Origin: Gammaproteobacteria bacterium
GTDB taxonomy: Bacteria > Pseudomonadota > Gammaproteobacteria > Pseudomonadales > M0112
Direction of reading: 5' to 3'
Length of the DNA: 5,645 bases
NCBI GenBank assembly: GCA_006227085.1
Contig: SBFY01000160.1
Coordinates: 1-5,645 of the forward strand
The notes beneath the pieces are model-generated. The model had not been told where the DNA came from and ran no database searches. It saw nothing but the letters and a program-made list of their open reading frames with translations. The position numbers and the translations under genes are program-made. Positions 1 to 5,223 of the stretch are shown here, one piece after another. The first letter of the stretch is position 1; each line of letters begins with the position of its first letter.

Positions 1-846
1 ATGGCGGGTCGCCGCACAGTTCGGGATCATCGCCACCGGCAAGGAAGCCGCATGCGTCGGGTAATCCCTGATCTTCACATCCACCACGGTCGTCAGGCCA
101 CCCAGGCCCTGGGCGCCGATACCGAGTGCGTTCACCTTCTCGTACAACTCAATGCGCAATTCTTCCACACGGTTCCGGGGGCCGCGTGCAATCAATTCCT
201 GGATATCGACCGGATCCATCAAGGATTCTTTCGCCAACACCATGGCTTTTTCAGCGGTGCCACCAATGCCAATACCCAGCATGCCCGGCGGACACCAACC
301 TGCACCCATCGTTGGCACGGTTTTCAATACCCAATCGACGATCGAGTCGGAGGGGTTCAGCATCGCCATTTTGGATTTGTTTTCCGAACCACCGCCCTTG
401 GCAGCCACTTGCACGTCTACCGTATTACCCGGCACCAACTGGTAATGGATAACCGCCGGCGTGTTGTCACGCGTATTGCGGCGCGCACCGGCAGGATCGG
501 CGAGAATGGAAGCCCGCAGCACGTTGTCCGGATTCAGGTAAGCGCGACGCACACCCTCATTCACCATGTCATCCACACTCATGGTGGCGCCGTCCCAGCG
601 CACGTCCATGCCCACTTTCAGGAACACCGTGACAATCCCGGTGTCCTGGCAAATCGGCCGATGGCCTTCTGCACACAGGCGTGAATTGATCAGGATTTGC
701 GCCATCGCATCCTTGGCGGCCGGATTCTGTTCTTTTTCATAAGCCTTGTTGACGGCATCAATGAAATCCAGCGGGTGGTAATAGGAAATAAACTGCAGTG
801 CATCGGCAATGCTTTCGATCAGGTCGTCCTGGCGGATGACGGTCAT
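1..846 (-). CDS. fumA: Class I fumarate hydratase ([4Fe-4S]), N-terminal half, cut by the left window edge
   Basis: This enzyme interconverts fumarate and L-malate in the TCA cycle, in the cytoplasm. The visible 282 codons start MTVIRQDDLI and stay open to the window edge, so the C-terminal part is missing; full class I enzymes have roughly 500 residues. The three expected iron-sulphur ligands are all present: Cys66 (RPICQDTG), Cys185 (GWCPPGMLGIGIGG) and Cys277 (IPNCAATR), with spacing like characterised class I fumarases. Other family blocks are NTRDNTPAVIHYQLVPG (residues 124-140) and AKGGGSENKSKM (149-160), which line the active site. The start is supported by an AGGAG ribosome-binding site (854-858) 7 nt upstream. 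The coiled-coil gene lies 110 bp upstream on the same strand, so co-transcription is possible. Class I fumarases are superoxide-sensitive, which suits the nearby sodB. Related class I dehydratases such as tartrate dehydratase share this fold, but the single-chain start and these motifs favour fumarase. Confidence 0.93.
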   Translation of the reverse strand, partial: MTVIRQDDLIESIADALQFISYYHPLDFIDAVNKAYEKEQNPAAKDAMAQILINSRLCAEGHRPICQDTGIVTVFLKVGMDVRWDGATMSVDDMVNEGVRRAYLNPDNVLRASILADPAGARRNTRDNTPAVIHYQLVPGNTVDVQVAAKGGGSENKSKMAMLNPSDSIVDWVLKTVPTMGAGWCPPGMLGIGIGGTAEKAMVLAKESLMDPVDIQELIARGPRNRVEELRIELYEKVNALGIGAQGLGGLTTVVDVKIRDYPTHAASLPVAMIPNCAATRH

Positions 847-956
847 GGGTGTACTCCTGTTACAAGGTTTGCCATCAGTGAATGCGCCTGCCTGTGAACC
901 TGCCTGCACCGTACGGCACGAGACAGGGGGCATCATTTTACACCGCGCACCCGATG

Positions 957-1745
957 CTATTGCAGTGATTGACCAGATGCTGGCCGGTTCAGGTTATCAA
1001 TCGACTTGCGCAAGCTGTCCAGCGACTGGTTGATCTGCTTGCGATGGGTGTTAATCGATTCAATCCATTCTTCATTGGTGGTCATGCGCTTGTTCAACGC
1101 AGCTTGTTCACCAGCCAGTTTATTGAAGCGGGCAACTGCATCATCCAGTACTTTCTGGCGCGCCGCCGTGGACTGCTCCAGCTGTTCGATGCGTTTGCCG
1201 GTATTGGAAATACCACCCGACAATTCCTTGCGCAGCCCTTCGAGGGTTTTGGCCTGCGATTTCAGCAACGCATCCTGCTTTTTCAGCAAAGCGGCCTGGT
1301 CACCAATGTCTTTCTGGTTGCGCCGCCAGGCGGACGCCCACAGCTTGTCCATTTCCTGCCACAAGGTATCGGTCTTCTCCACCAACTCCTTGATTTTCAC
1401 CGCCATGGCCGCGCTGGACTGGTTCCAGGAGTCATCCGAGGATGACAGGCGACGCTCCAGGTCAGCAATGCGGGCCTGGGCCTGCATCAGGTCCTGCTGG
1501 GCCTGCCCCATCGACTGCTGCAACAGGAACGCCCAGACACCAGCGCCGAACGCCAATAACAGGGCAATCACCAACAGGAATTTGGTCGCAAAACCATCAT
1601 GGCTGCCGGCTGCGGCCGGCTTGGGAGCCTTGGGTTGCTTGCCGGTCGGGGTTTTGACAGCCGGACGGGTCCCCGTTGCGCCAGCAGGGCGCTCGGCCCG
1701 CATCCCGGAGAAATCCATGATCTCGGTATCGTCCCGATTTGGCAT
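957..1745 (-). CDS. Membrane-anchored coiled-coil protein of unknown function
   Basis: I do not recognise a named family. The 262-residue protein begins MPNRDDTEIMDF. Residues 1-55 form a basic, Pro/Ala/Lys-rich, probably disordered tail (for example KTPTGKQPKAPKPAAAG). One hydrophobic segment follows at about 56-76 (FLLVIALLLAFGAGVWAFLL). Residues of about 80-255 are rich in Ala, Gln, Lys, Glu and Leu and look like a long coiled coil (AQARIADLERRL, AALLKKQDALLKSQAKTLEGL). Basic residues before the membrane segment suggest a cytoplasmic N-terminus and a periplasmic coiled coil; this is inference. The reading frame is open back to an ATG at 1898, but a good TATAAT box at 1793-1788 would start transcription downstream of that codon. 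A start at 1745 is therefore preferred, with a weak ribosome site. An ATG at 1718 is an alternative. The gene is divergent from sodB and is followed by the fumarase gene on the same strand. Confidence 0.8.
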   Translation of the reverse strand: MPNRDDTEIMDFSGMRAERPAGATGTRPAVKTPTGKQPKAPKPAAAGSHDGFATKFLLVIALLLAFGAGVWAFLLQQSMGQAQQDLMQAQARIADLERRLSSSDDSWNQSSAAMAVKIKELVEKTDTLWQEMDKLWASAWRRNQKDIGDQAALLKKQDALLKSQAKTLEGLRKELSGGISNTGKRIEQLEQSTAARQKVLDDAVARFNKLAGEQAALNKRMTTNEEWIESINTHRKQINQSLDSLRKSIDNLNRPASGQSLQ

Positions 1746-1787
1746 CGTTTTGGCCCCAACAGCGTCCCGGAAACCTTGCAGCGGGGC

Positions 1788-1817
1788 ATTATACACAGGC
1801 ATTCCGCGGCTTGTACG
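1788..1817 (-). promoter_or_regulatory. Putative sigma-70 promoter for the coiled-coil gene
   Basis: On the minus strand a perfect -10 hexamer TATAAT occupies 1793-1788. The -35 region is weak: CGTACA at 1817-1812 with an 18-bp spacer is the best fit. The predicted transcript would start near 1781 and have a leader of about 35 nt before the ATG at 1745, which supports that start codon. Confidence 0.5.
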
Positions 1818-1823
1818 GGGGTG

Positions 1824-1853
1824 TTGGAAAGCCGCCAGCAACTTTGGTAGAGT
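1824..1853 (+). promoter_or_regulatory. Putative sodB promoter
   Basis: The best sigma-70-like pair ahead of sodB is TTGGAA (1824-1829) and TAGAGT (1848-1853) with an 18-bp spacer; each matches the consensus at four of six positions. Transcription would begin near 1860, just before the GC-rich hairpin. The match is modest, so the assignment is tentative. Confidence 0.35.
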
Positions 1854-1863
1854 CGTTCCCCCC

Positions 1864-1879
1864 CGGGGCTCCGGCCCCG
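1864..1879 (+). promoter_or_regulatory. GC-rich hairpin with a UNCG tetraloop in the sodB upstream region
   Basis: CGGGGC (1864-1869) and GCCCCG (1874-1879) are exact reverse complements separated by TCCG. In RNA this is a C(UCCG)G loop of the very stable UNCG class. It lies 31 bp before the sodB ATG, so it would sit near the 5' end of the leader if the proposed promoter is right. It could protect the mRNA end or act as a DNA palindrome for a regulator. No U-tract follows, so it is not a terminator. Confidence 0.55.
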
Positions 1880-1910
1880 CATTAACCCTAGGAACCATAA
1901 GGATTTAATC

Positions 1911-2483
1911 ATGGCTTTTGAACTTCCTGCCCTGCCCTATGCCCAGGACGCCTTGGCACCCCATATTTCCAAGGAAACCATCGAGTATCACTACGGCAAG
2001 CACCACCAGGCCTATGTGACCAACCTGAATAACCTGGTCAAGGGCACCGAGTTTGAAGGCAAGAGCCTGGAAGACATCATCAAGGGCTCCAGTGGCGGCC
2101 TGTTCAACAACGCCGCGCAAGTGTGGAACCACACGTTCTACTGGAACTGCCTGAGCCCGAAAGCCACCGAACCCAAAGGTGCATTGCTGGATGCCATCAA
2201 CAAGACCTTCGGTTCCGTGGATGCGTTCAAGGAAAAATTCACGGCAAGCTGCGTTGGCAACTTCGGTTCCGGCTGGACCTGGCTGGTGAAGAACGCCAAA
2301 GGCGAACTGGAAATCGTTAACACCAGCAATGCCGGTTGCCCGCTGACCGCTGGCCAGAAGCCGCTGCTGACCTGTGATGTGTGGGAACACGCCTACTATG
2401 TGGACTACCGCAATGCGCGTCCGAAGTACGTGGAAACCTTCTGGAAAATCGTGAACTGGGACTTTGTTGCAAAACAACTGTAA
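1911..2483 (+). CDS. sodB: Superoxide dismutase, iron type
   Basis: The 190-residue protein converts superoxide to oxygen and hydrogen peroxide in the cytoplasm. It begins MAFELPALPY, very close to E. coli SodB, and its length is normal. The four metal ligands are His27 (EYHYGKHH), His74 (AAQVWNHTFYW), Asp156 and His160 (CDVWEHAYY). Gln70 in the AAQVWNH motif is the second-shell residue expected in Fe rather than Mn enzymes, where the equivalent Gln comes from the other domain. The second-sphere Tyr35 and the GSGWTWL core (residues 119-125) are present. There are four cysteines (80, 114, 143, 155), none of which is a metal ligand. An AAGGA ribosome-binding site (1899-1903) lies 7 nt before the ATG. 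The gene is transcribed alone, divergently from the coiled-coil gene, and ends at its own terminator. By family precedent it should work as a dimer. Confidence 0.97.
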   Translation: MAFELPALPYAQDALAPHISKETIEYHYGKHHQAYVTNLNNLVKGTEFEGKSLEDIIKGSSGGLFNNAAQVWNHTFYWNCLSPKATEPKGALLDAINKTFGSVDAFKEKFTASCVGNFGSGWTWLVKNAKGELEIVNTSNAGCPLTAGQKPLLTCDVWEHAYYVDYRNARPKYVETFWKIVNWDFVAKQL

Positions 2484-2529
2484 TCCCGCATTGACCTGTT
2501 TTTGATAGCGCTGTACGAGCAGCCTCTTT

Positions 2530-2556
2530 GGGCCGGTATCCCCGGCCCTTTTTCTT
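2530..2556 (+). terminator. Rho-independent terminator of sodB
   Basis: GGGCCGG (2530-2536) pairs perfectly with CCGGCCC (2542-2548) across a five-base loop, and TTTTTCTT follows. It lies 46 bp after the sodB stop codon and is correctly oriented for sodB. Confidence 0.92.
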
Positions 2557-2603
2557 GCCTGTCGTTTTCAGCAATGGAACACTCCGGAACAATGAACAGG
2601 CAA
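2555..2603. repeat. Inverted repeat with 8-bp perfect arms
   Basis: TTGCCTGT (2555-2562) and ACAGGCAA (2596-2603) are exact reverse complements separated by 33 bp. The pair begins in the T-tract of the sodB terminator. It could be part of a larger degenerate repeat element, or chance. Confidence 0.4.
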
Positions 2604-2611
2604 CAGGCCGC

Positions 2612-2635
2612 CACGAAAGAGCGTCGCGAGCGATG
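2612..2635 (+). repeat. Intergenic direct repeat, copy 1
   Basis: This 24-nt segment contains the 19-mer AAGAGCGTCGCGAGCGATG, preceded by CACGA. It matches positions 2845-2868 at 23 of 24 bases. The core can fold weakly on itself (CGTCGC with GCGATG). Sequence outside the 24 bases is only faintly similar between the copies. Confidence 0.85.
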
Positions 2636-2638
2636 ACC

Positions 2639-2663
2639 GGGCAGCATGATGAACATGGTGCCC
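2639..2663. repeat. Hairpin-forming inverted repeat beside the middle terminator
   Basis: GGGCAGCATG (2639-2648) and CATGGTGCCC (2654-2663) pair at nine of ten positions around an ATGAA loop. It lies between copy 1 of the direct repeat and the symmetrical terminator, which begins at the very next base. Confidence 0.65.
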
Positions 2664-2697
2664 ATAAAAAAGCCCGGCATGTGCCGGGCTTTTTTAT
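2664..2697. terminator. Symmetrical, probably bidirectional intrinsic terminator
   Basis: ATAAAAAAGCCCGGCA (2664-2679) is the exact reverse complement of 2682-2697. The result is a GC-rich stem flanked by six A on the left and six T on the right. It should therefore terminate transcription from either strand: read-through from sodB, or read-through from groEL in the other direction. Confidence 0.9.
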
Positions 2698-2757
2698 TTC
2701 CAACCAGCGGTAATTTTTGGGCTGGAAGCGAGGGATTTCTTTTCAGGCCAAGGCGGG

Positions 2758-2811
2758 ATTCCGACCCGACGCGCAGCGTACATAAAAGTACGTGAGCATC
2801 GGAAGCGGAAT
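2758..2811. repeat. Long imperfect inverted repeat (element A)
   Basis: The arms 2758-2781 and 2788-2811 are 24 bases each, around an ATAAAA loop. The loop-proximal part CGTAC/GTACG and the outer part ATTCCG/CGGAAT pair perfectly. The middle pairs with small bulges (CCGA with TCGG, GC with GC). Weaker complementarity seems to continue outward, roughly from 2735 to 2835. It resembles a degenerate hairpin repeat or a small non-autonomous element; I cannot name a family with certainty. Confidence 0.65.
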
Positions 2812-2844
2812 TCCAACGCAGGACTGGAATGAATAAAAAGCCCA

Positions 2845-2868
2845 CACGGAAGAGCGTCGCGAGCGATG
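2845..2868 (+). repeat. Intergenic direct repeat, copy 2
   Basis: This is the second copy of the 24-nt repeat (CACGG followed by the same 19-mer as at 2617-2635), 233 bp downstream of copy 1 and in the same orientation. Its 3' part forms the outer left arm of the inverted repeat at 2851-2969. Confidence 0.85.
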
Positions 2869-2969
2869 GCTTGGCCAGGCAAATGCTGACGAAAAAACGG
2901 AGTTTATATGCCAATAAATGAGTATTTTGAGGAAGCATTTAACGCCGCCAAGCCGAGCGCAGCAGCTCT
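2851..2969. repeat. Long-armed imperfect inverted repeat with an internal hairpin (element B)
   Basis: Three blocks on the left have exact reverse complements in the same nested order on the right: AGAGC (2851-2855) with GCTCT (2965-2969), GGCTTGGC (2868-2875) with GCCAAGCC (2947-2954), and AAATGCT (2881-2887) with AGCATTT (2934-2940). The AT-richer interior contains a small hairpin, TTTAT (2903-2907) with ATAAA (2914-2918). The arrangement would fold as a long stem with internal loops, or extrude as a cruciform. The T-runs that would make it a terminator are absent. Confidence 0.65.
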
Positions 2970-2976
2970 CCCCACC

Positions 2977-3013
2977 CAATAAAAAAGGGAGCCATGGGCT
3001 CCCTTTTTTATTG
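2977..3013. terminator. Intrinsic terminator of groESL, symmetrical and probably bidirectional
   Basis: The 17-base arms 2977-2993 and 2997-3013 are exact reverse complements around ATG. They form a GGGAGCC/GGCTCCC stem flanked by six A and six T. On the minus strand it lies about 16 bp beyond the groEL stop codon and should end the groESL transcript. Its symmetry means it could also stop plus-strand transcripts before they run antisense into groEL. Confidence 0.93.
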
Positions 3014-3029
3014 CGGTAGCGCACATGAA

Positions 3030-4673
3030 TTACATCATGCCGCCCATGCCGCCCATACCGCCCATACCACCCATATCTGGCATCGCCGGCTTGTCTTCCG
3101 GCAATTCCGCCACCATGGCTTCAGTGGTGATCATCAAGCCAGCGATGGATGCTGCGGCCTGCAGTGCCGTACGGGTCACTTTGGCCGGATCGAGAATACC
3201 CATCTCGATCATGTCGCCGTACTCGCCATTGGCAGCGTTATAGCCGTAGTTGCCTTTCTGGCCACGCACCTTGTCGAGCACCACTGCCGCTTCTTCACCG
3301 GCATTCAGCACGATCTGGCGGAACGGACCTTGCATCGCACGCAGTGCGGCATTGATACCGTGGTTCTGGTCTTCATTGCTACCGGTCAGGCCGGAAATCG
3401 CCTGCACCGCACGCACCAGCGCCACACCACCGCCTGGTACCACGCCTTCTTCCACCGCAGCACGGGTCGCATGCAGGGCGTCTTCAACGCGGGCCTTCTT
3501 CTCTTTCATTTCGATTTCGGTAGCCGCACCGACCTTGATCACGGCCACACCGCCAGCCAGTTTGGCCACGCGCTCTTGCAGCTTTTCACGATCGTAATCG
3601 GAGGTGGTGTTCTCGATCTGCACGCGGATTTCCTTCACGCGGGCTTCGATTGCACCATGGTCACCGGCACCATCGACGATGGTGGTGTTGTCCTTGTCCA
3701 TGCTGACGCGCTTGGCACGGCCAAGGTGTTCCAGCGTGGCGCTCTCCAGCTCCAGGCCCACTTCCTCGGCAATCACGGTGCCACCGGTCAGCACAGCGAT
3801 ATCCTGCAGCATGGCCTTGCGACGGTCACCAAAGCCCGGCGCCTTGCAGGCAGCGGCCTTGATGATGCCACGCATGTTGTTCACCACCAGGGTGGCCAGC
3901 GCTTCGCCTTCCACATCTTCGGCCACAATCACCAGCGGCTTGCCAGCTTTGGCGACCTGCTCCAGCAAGGGCAGCATTTCACGGATGTTGGAGATTTTCT
4001 TGTCCACCAACAGGATGTACGGATCATCCAATTCAGCGACCATTTTCTCGCTGTTGTTGATGAAATACGGTGACAGGTAACCACGGTCGAACTGCATGCC
4101 TTCTACCAGGTCCAGTTCGTTTTCCAGGCCACTGCCTTCTTCCACGGTAATCACGCCTTCCTTGCCGACTTTTTCCATCGCTTCGGCAATGATCTGGCCA
4201 ACGCTTTCATCGCTGTTGGCAGAAATGGTGCCGACCTGGGCAATGGCCTTGCTGTCGGTGCAGGGGGTAGAGAGTTTCTTGATCTCTTCCACTGCGGCCA
4301 CCACGGCCTTGTCGATGCCACGCTTGAGATCCATCGGGTTAGCACCCGCAGCGACCAGCTTCAGGCCTTCGTTGACGATGGACTGGGCCAGTACAGTTGC
4401 GGTCGTGGTGCCGTCACCGGCAGCATCGGACGCCTTGGAAGCGACTTCGCGCACCATCTGGGCACCCATGTTCTCGAACTTGTCTTTCAGCTCGATTTCC
4501 TTGGCAACCGATACACCGTCTTTGGTGATGGTCGGTGCGCCGAAGGCTTTATCGAGTACCACGTTGCGGCCTTTCGGACCCAAGGTAGCTTTGACCGCAT
4601 CGGCGAGGATATTCACGCCGTTCAGCATTTTCTGGCGGGCATCATCGCCAAACAGGACTTTCTTCGCTGCCAT
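3030..4673 (-). CDS. groEL: Chaperonin GroEL (Hsp60)
   Basis: This is the 547-residue subunit of the double-ring ATP-driven chaperonin, which folds non-native proteins in the cytoplasm together with GroES. The protein begins MAAKKVLFGDDARQKML. Nucleotide-site residues known from E. coli sit at the same numbers: Thr30-Gly35 in ATLGPKGRNV, Asp52 in TKDGVSV, Asp87 to Thr91 in GDGTTTATVLA, the catalytic Asp398 in VEDALHATRAAVEEG, and Gly414-416 in VPGGGVAL. The C-terminus is the usual flexible tail, with four GGM repeats ending MM. The frame is open upstream, but the start at 4673 is chosen because AAGGAG (4682-4687) lies 8 nt before it and the protein then aligns with the family. The gene follows groES by 51 bp and is evidently co-transcribed with it. 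It ends at the terminator at 2977-3013. The length and motifs are normal. Confidence 0.98.
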   Translation of the reverse strand: MAAKKVLFGDDARQKMLNGVNILADAVKATLGPKGRNVVLDKAFGAPTITKDGVSVAKEIELKDKFENMGAQMVREVASKASDAAGDGTTTATVLAQSIVNEGLKLVAAGANPMDLKRGIDKAVVAAVEEIKKLSTPCTDSKAIAQVGTISANSDESVGQIIAEAMEKVGKEGVITVEEGSGLENELDLVEGMQFDRGYLSPYFINNSEKMVAELDDPYILLVDKKISNIREMLPLLEQVAKAGKPLVIVAEDVEGEALATLVVNNMRGIIKAAACKAPGFGDRRKAMLQDIAVLTGGTVIAEEVGLELESATLEHLGRAKRVSMDKDNTTIVDGAGDHGAIEARVKEIRVQIENTTSDYDREKLQERVAKLAGGVAVIKVGAATEIEMKEKKARVEDALHATRAAVEEGVVPGGGVALVRAVQAISGLTGSNEDQNHGINAALRAMQGPFRQIVLNAGEEAAVVLDKVRGQKGNYGYNAANGEYGDMIEMGILDPAKVTRTALQAAASIAGLMITTEAMVAELPEDKPAMPDMGGMGGMGGMGGMM

Positions 4674-4724
4674 GATATTGGCTCCTTCAATCAAACAGAT
4701 AATGAAACAGGGTATGCGCGGCGC

Positions 4725-5015
4725 TTAGCCTTCGATCACACCGTAGATTTCGCTTTCGCCAAGAATGACCACTTCCTCGTTGCCCACCTTCACGGTGTTG
4801 CCGGAATACTGGCCAAACAACACAACATCACCCACCTTCACGGACATCGGGCGGACAGAACCGTTCTCGGATACAGCGCCCGTGCCTACTGCGATCACTT
4901 CGCCCTGGGTCGGTTTTTCCTTGGCGCCGCCAGTCAGGATGATCCCGCCAGACGACTTCTCTTCCTGCTCCTTGCGCTTGACGACCACGCGATCGTACAA
5001 AGGACGGATTTTCAT
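4725..5015 (-). CDS. groES: Co-chaperonin GroES (Hsp10)
   Basis: This 96-residue protein forms the heptameric lid of the GroEL chamber. It begins MKIRPLYDRVVVKRKE, the usual start of the Hsp10 beta-barrel. The mobile loop covers about residues 17-35 and contains the GroEL-contacting tripeptide Ile25-Ile26-Leu27 (SSGGIILTG). The roof-loop region lies near SENGSVRPM (residues 49-57), and the C-terminus is the conserved SEIYGVIEG. Length is normal. The start is fixed by this alignment, and a ribosome site AGGGAG (5026-5031) lies 10 nt upstream. It is the first gene of the groESL operon, under the control region at 5084-5172. Confidence 0.98.
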   Translation of the reverse strand: MKIRPLYDRVVVKRKEQEEKSSGGIILTGGAKEKPTQGEVIAVGTGAVSENGSVRPMSVKVGDVVLFGQYSGNTVKVGNEEVVILGESEIYGVIEG

Positions 5016-5083
5016 GGTGTTTTATCTCCCTTCATTAAGGTTGATCTTGGATGGATAACTCCGGGGTCACCGGATGCCGCCAA

Positions 5084-5111
5084 CAATGGGGGCAGCCCGA
5101 ACGATTTCAAG
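5084..5111 (-). promoter_or_regulatory. Putative sigma-32 heat-shock promoter of groESL
   Basis: On the minus strand CTTGAAA (5111-5105) is followed after 13 bp by CCCCATTG (5091-5084). The sigma-32 (RpoH) consensus is CTTGAAA, a spacer of about 11-16 bp, then CCCCATNT; only the last base differs. Transcription would start near 5077, about 60 nt before the groES ATG. It lies downstream of the CIRCE element, so it should not depend directly on HrcA clearing the upstream promoter. Confidence 0.8.
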
Positions 5112-5118
5112 AGCTGGG

Positions 5119-5145
5119 TTAGCACTCTCATCAAGGGACTGCTAA
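5119..5145. promoter_or_regulatory. CIRCE operator (HrcA binding site)
   Basis: TTAGCACTC (5119-5127), a 9-bp spacer, then GACTGCTAA (5137-5145) matches the CIRCE consensus TTAGCACTC-N9-GAGTGCTAA at 17 of 18 arm positions. It shares one base with the -10 box of the upstream promoter and covers its predicted start site, where a bound HrcA repressor would block transcription. hrcA itself is not in the window. Confidence 0.93.
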
Positions 5146-5172
5146 TCATAGCGGCGAAAAGCGCCCCGTCAA
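5145..5172 (-). promoter_or_regulatory. Putative sigma-70 promoter of groESL
   Basis: On the minus strand TTGACG (5172-5167) and TATGAT (5150-5145) are separated by 16 bp, each matching the consensus at five of six positions. The predicted start near 5138 lies inside CIRCE. This would be the HrcA-repressible promoter, giving a leader of about 120 nt. Confidence 0.8.
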
Positions 5173-5223
5173 GGGCAAGAAGGAAGAAAACCAATAAAAA
5201 TCAGTCTGTTGCGAAAGCCACCG

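Larger units (their letters stand above)
2484..3029. other. Gene-free, repeat-rich intergenic block between sodB and groEL
   Basis: These 546 bases separate two convergent genes. I find no credible coding sequence: the open frames cross terminators and hairpins, lack ribosome sites and have no recognisable protein motifs. The block holds three intrinsic terminators (2530-2556, 2664-2697, 2977-3013), a 24-nt direct repeat in two copies, and at least four inverted repeats (2555-2603, 2639-2663, 2758-2811, 2851-2969). The layout suggests accumulated intergenic repeat elements rather than a gene, although a small RNA cannot be excluded. Confidence 0.75.

Noticed and set aside
887..906. Short direct repeat CCTGCCTG (887-894 and 899-906) and the palindrome CCGTACGG (909-916) upstream of the fumarase gene
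   Set aside because: These are too short to separate from chance in GC-rich sequence. No convincing promoter pair accompanies them, although a weak TAAAAT lies further upstream.
1746..1898. 51-codon N-terminal extension of the coiled-coil protein to an ATG at 1898
   Set aside because: The extension would cover the sodB promoter and the TATAAT box that probably drives this very gene, and it contains no recognisable signal or domain.
1006..1908. 300-codon plus-strand open frame opposite the coiled-coil gene, running almost to sodB
   Set aside because: It overlaps the divergent promoter region and the hairpin. Its composition (Ser/Arg/Ala-rich, no motifs) is that of an antisense shadow, while the minus-strand frame has a coherent membrane and coiled-coil architecture.
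2528..2713. 61-codon plus-strand open frame after sodB
   Set aside because: It begins within the sodB terminator stem and ends past the symmetrical terminator, so it is unlikely to be expressed.
2405..2938. 177-codon minus-strand open frame, and similar short frames at 2743-3024 and 2694-2882
   Set aside because: They run through terminators, hairpins and both direct-repeat copies, with no supporting ribosome site. They appear to be translated repeat sequence.
2484..2976. Possible CRISPR array or tRNA in the repeat block
   Set aside because: There are only two copies of the 24-nt repeat, 233 bp apart, without regular spacers. No cloverleaf with conserved T-loop or acceptor features is visible.
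2994..4073. Long open frame (359 codons, plus strand) opposite groEL
   Set aside because: It is antisense to clear GroEL coding sequence, very rich in His, has no ribosome site, and begins inside the groESL terminator. It is a shadow of biased codon use.
4674..4694. Seven-codon N-terminal extension of GroEL (MIEGANI)
   Set aside because: The AAGGAG ribosome site lies inside this extension, 8 nt before the conserved MAAKK start.
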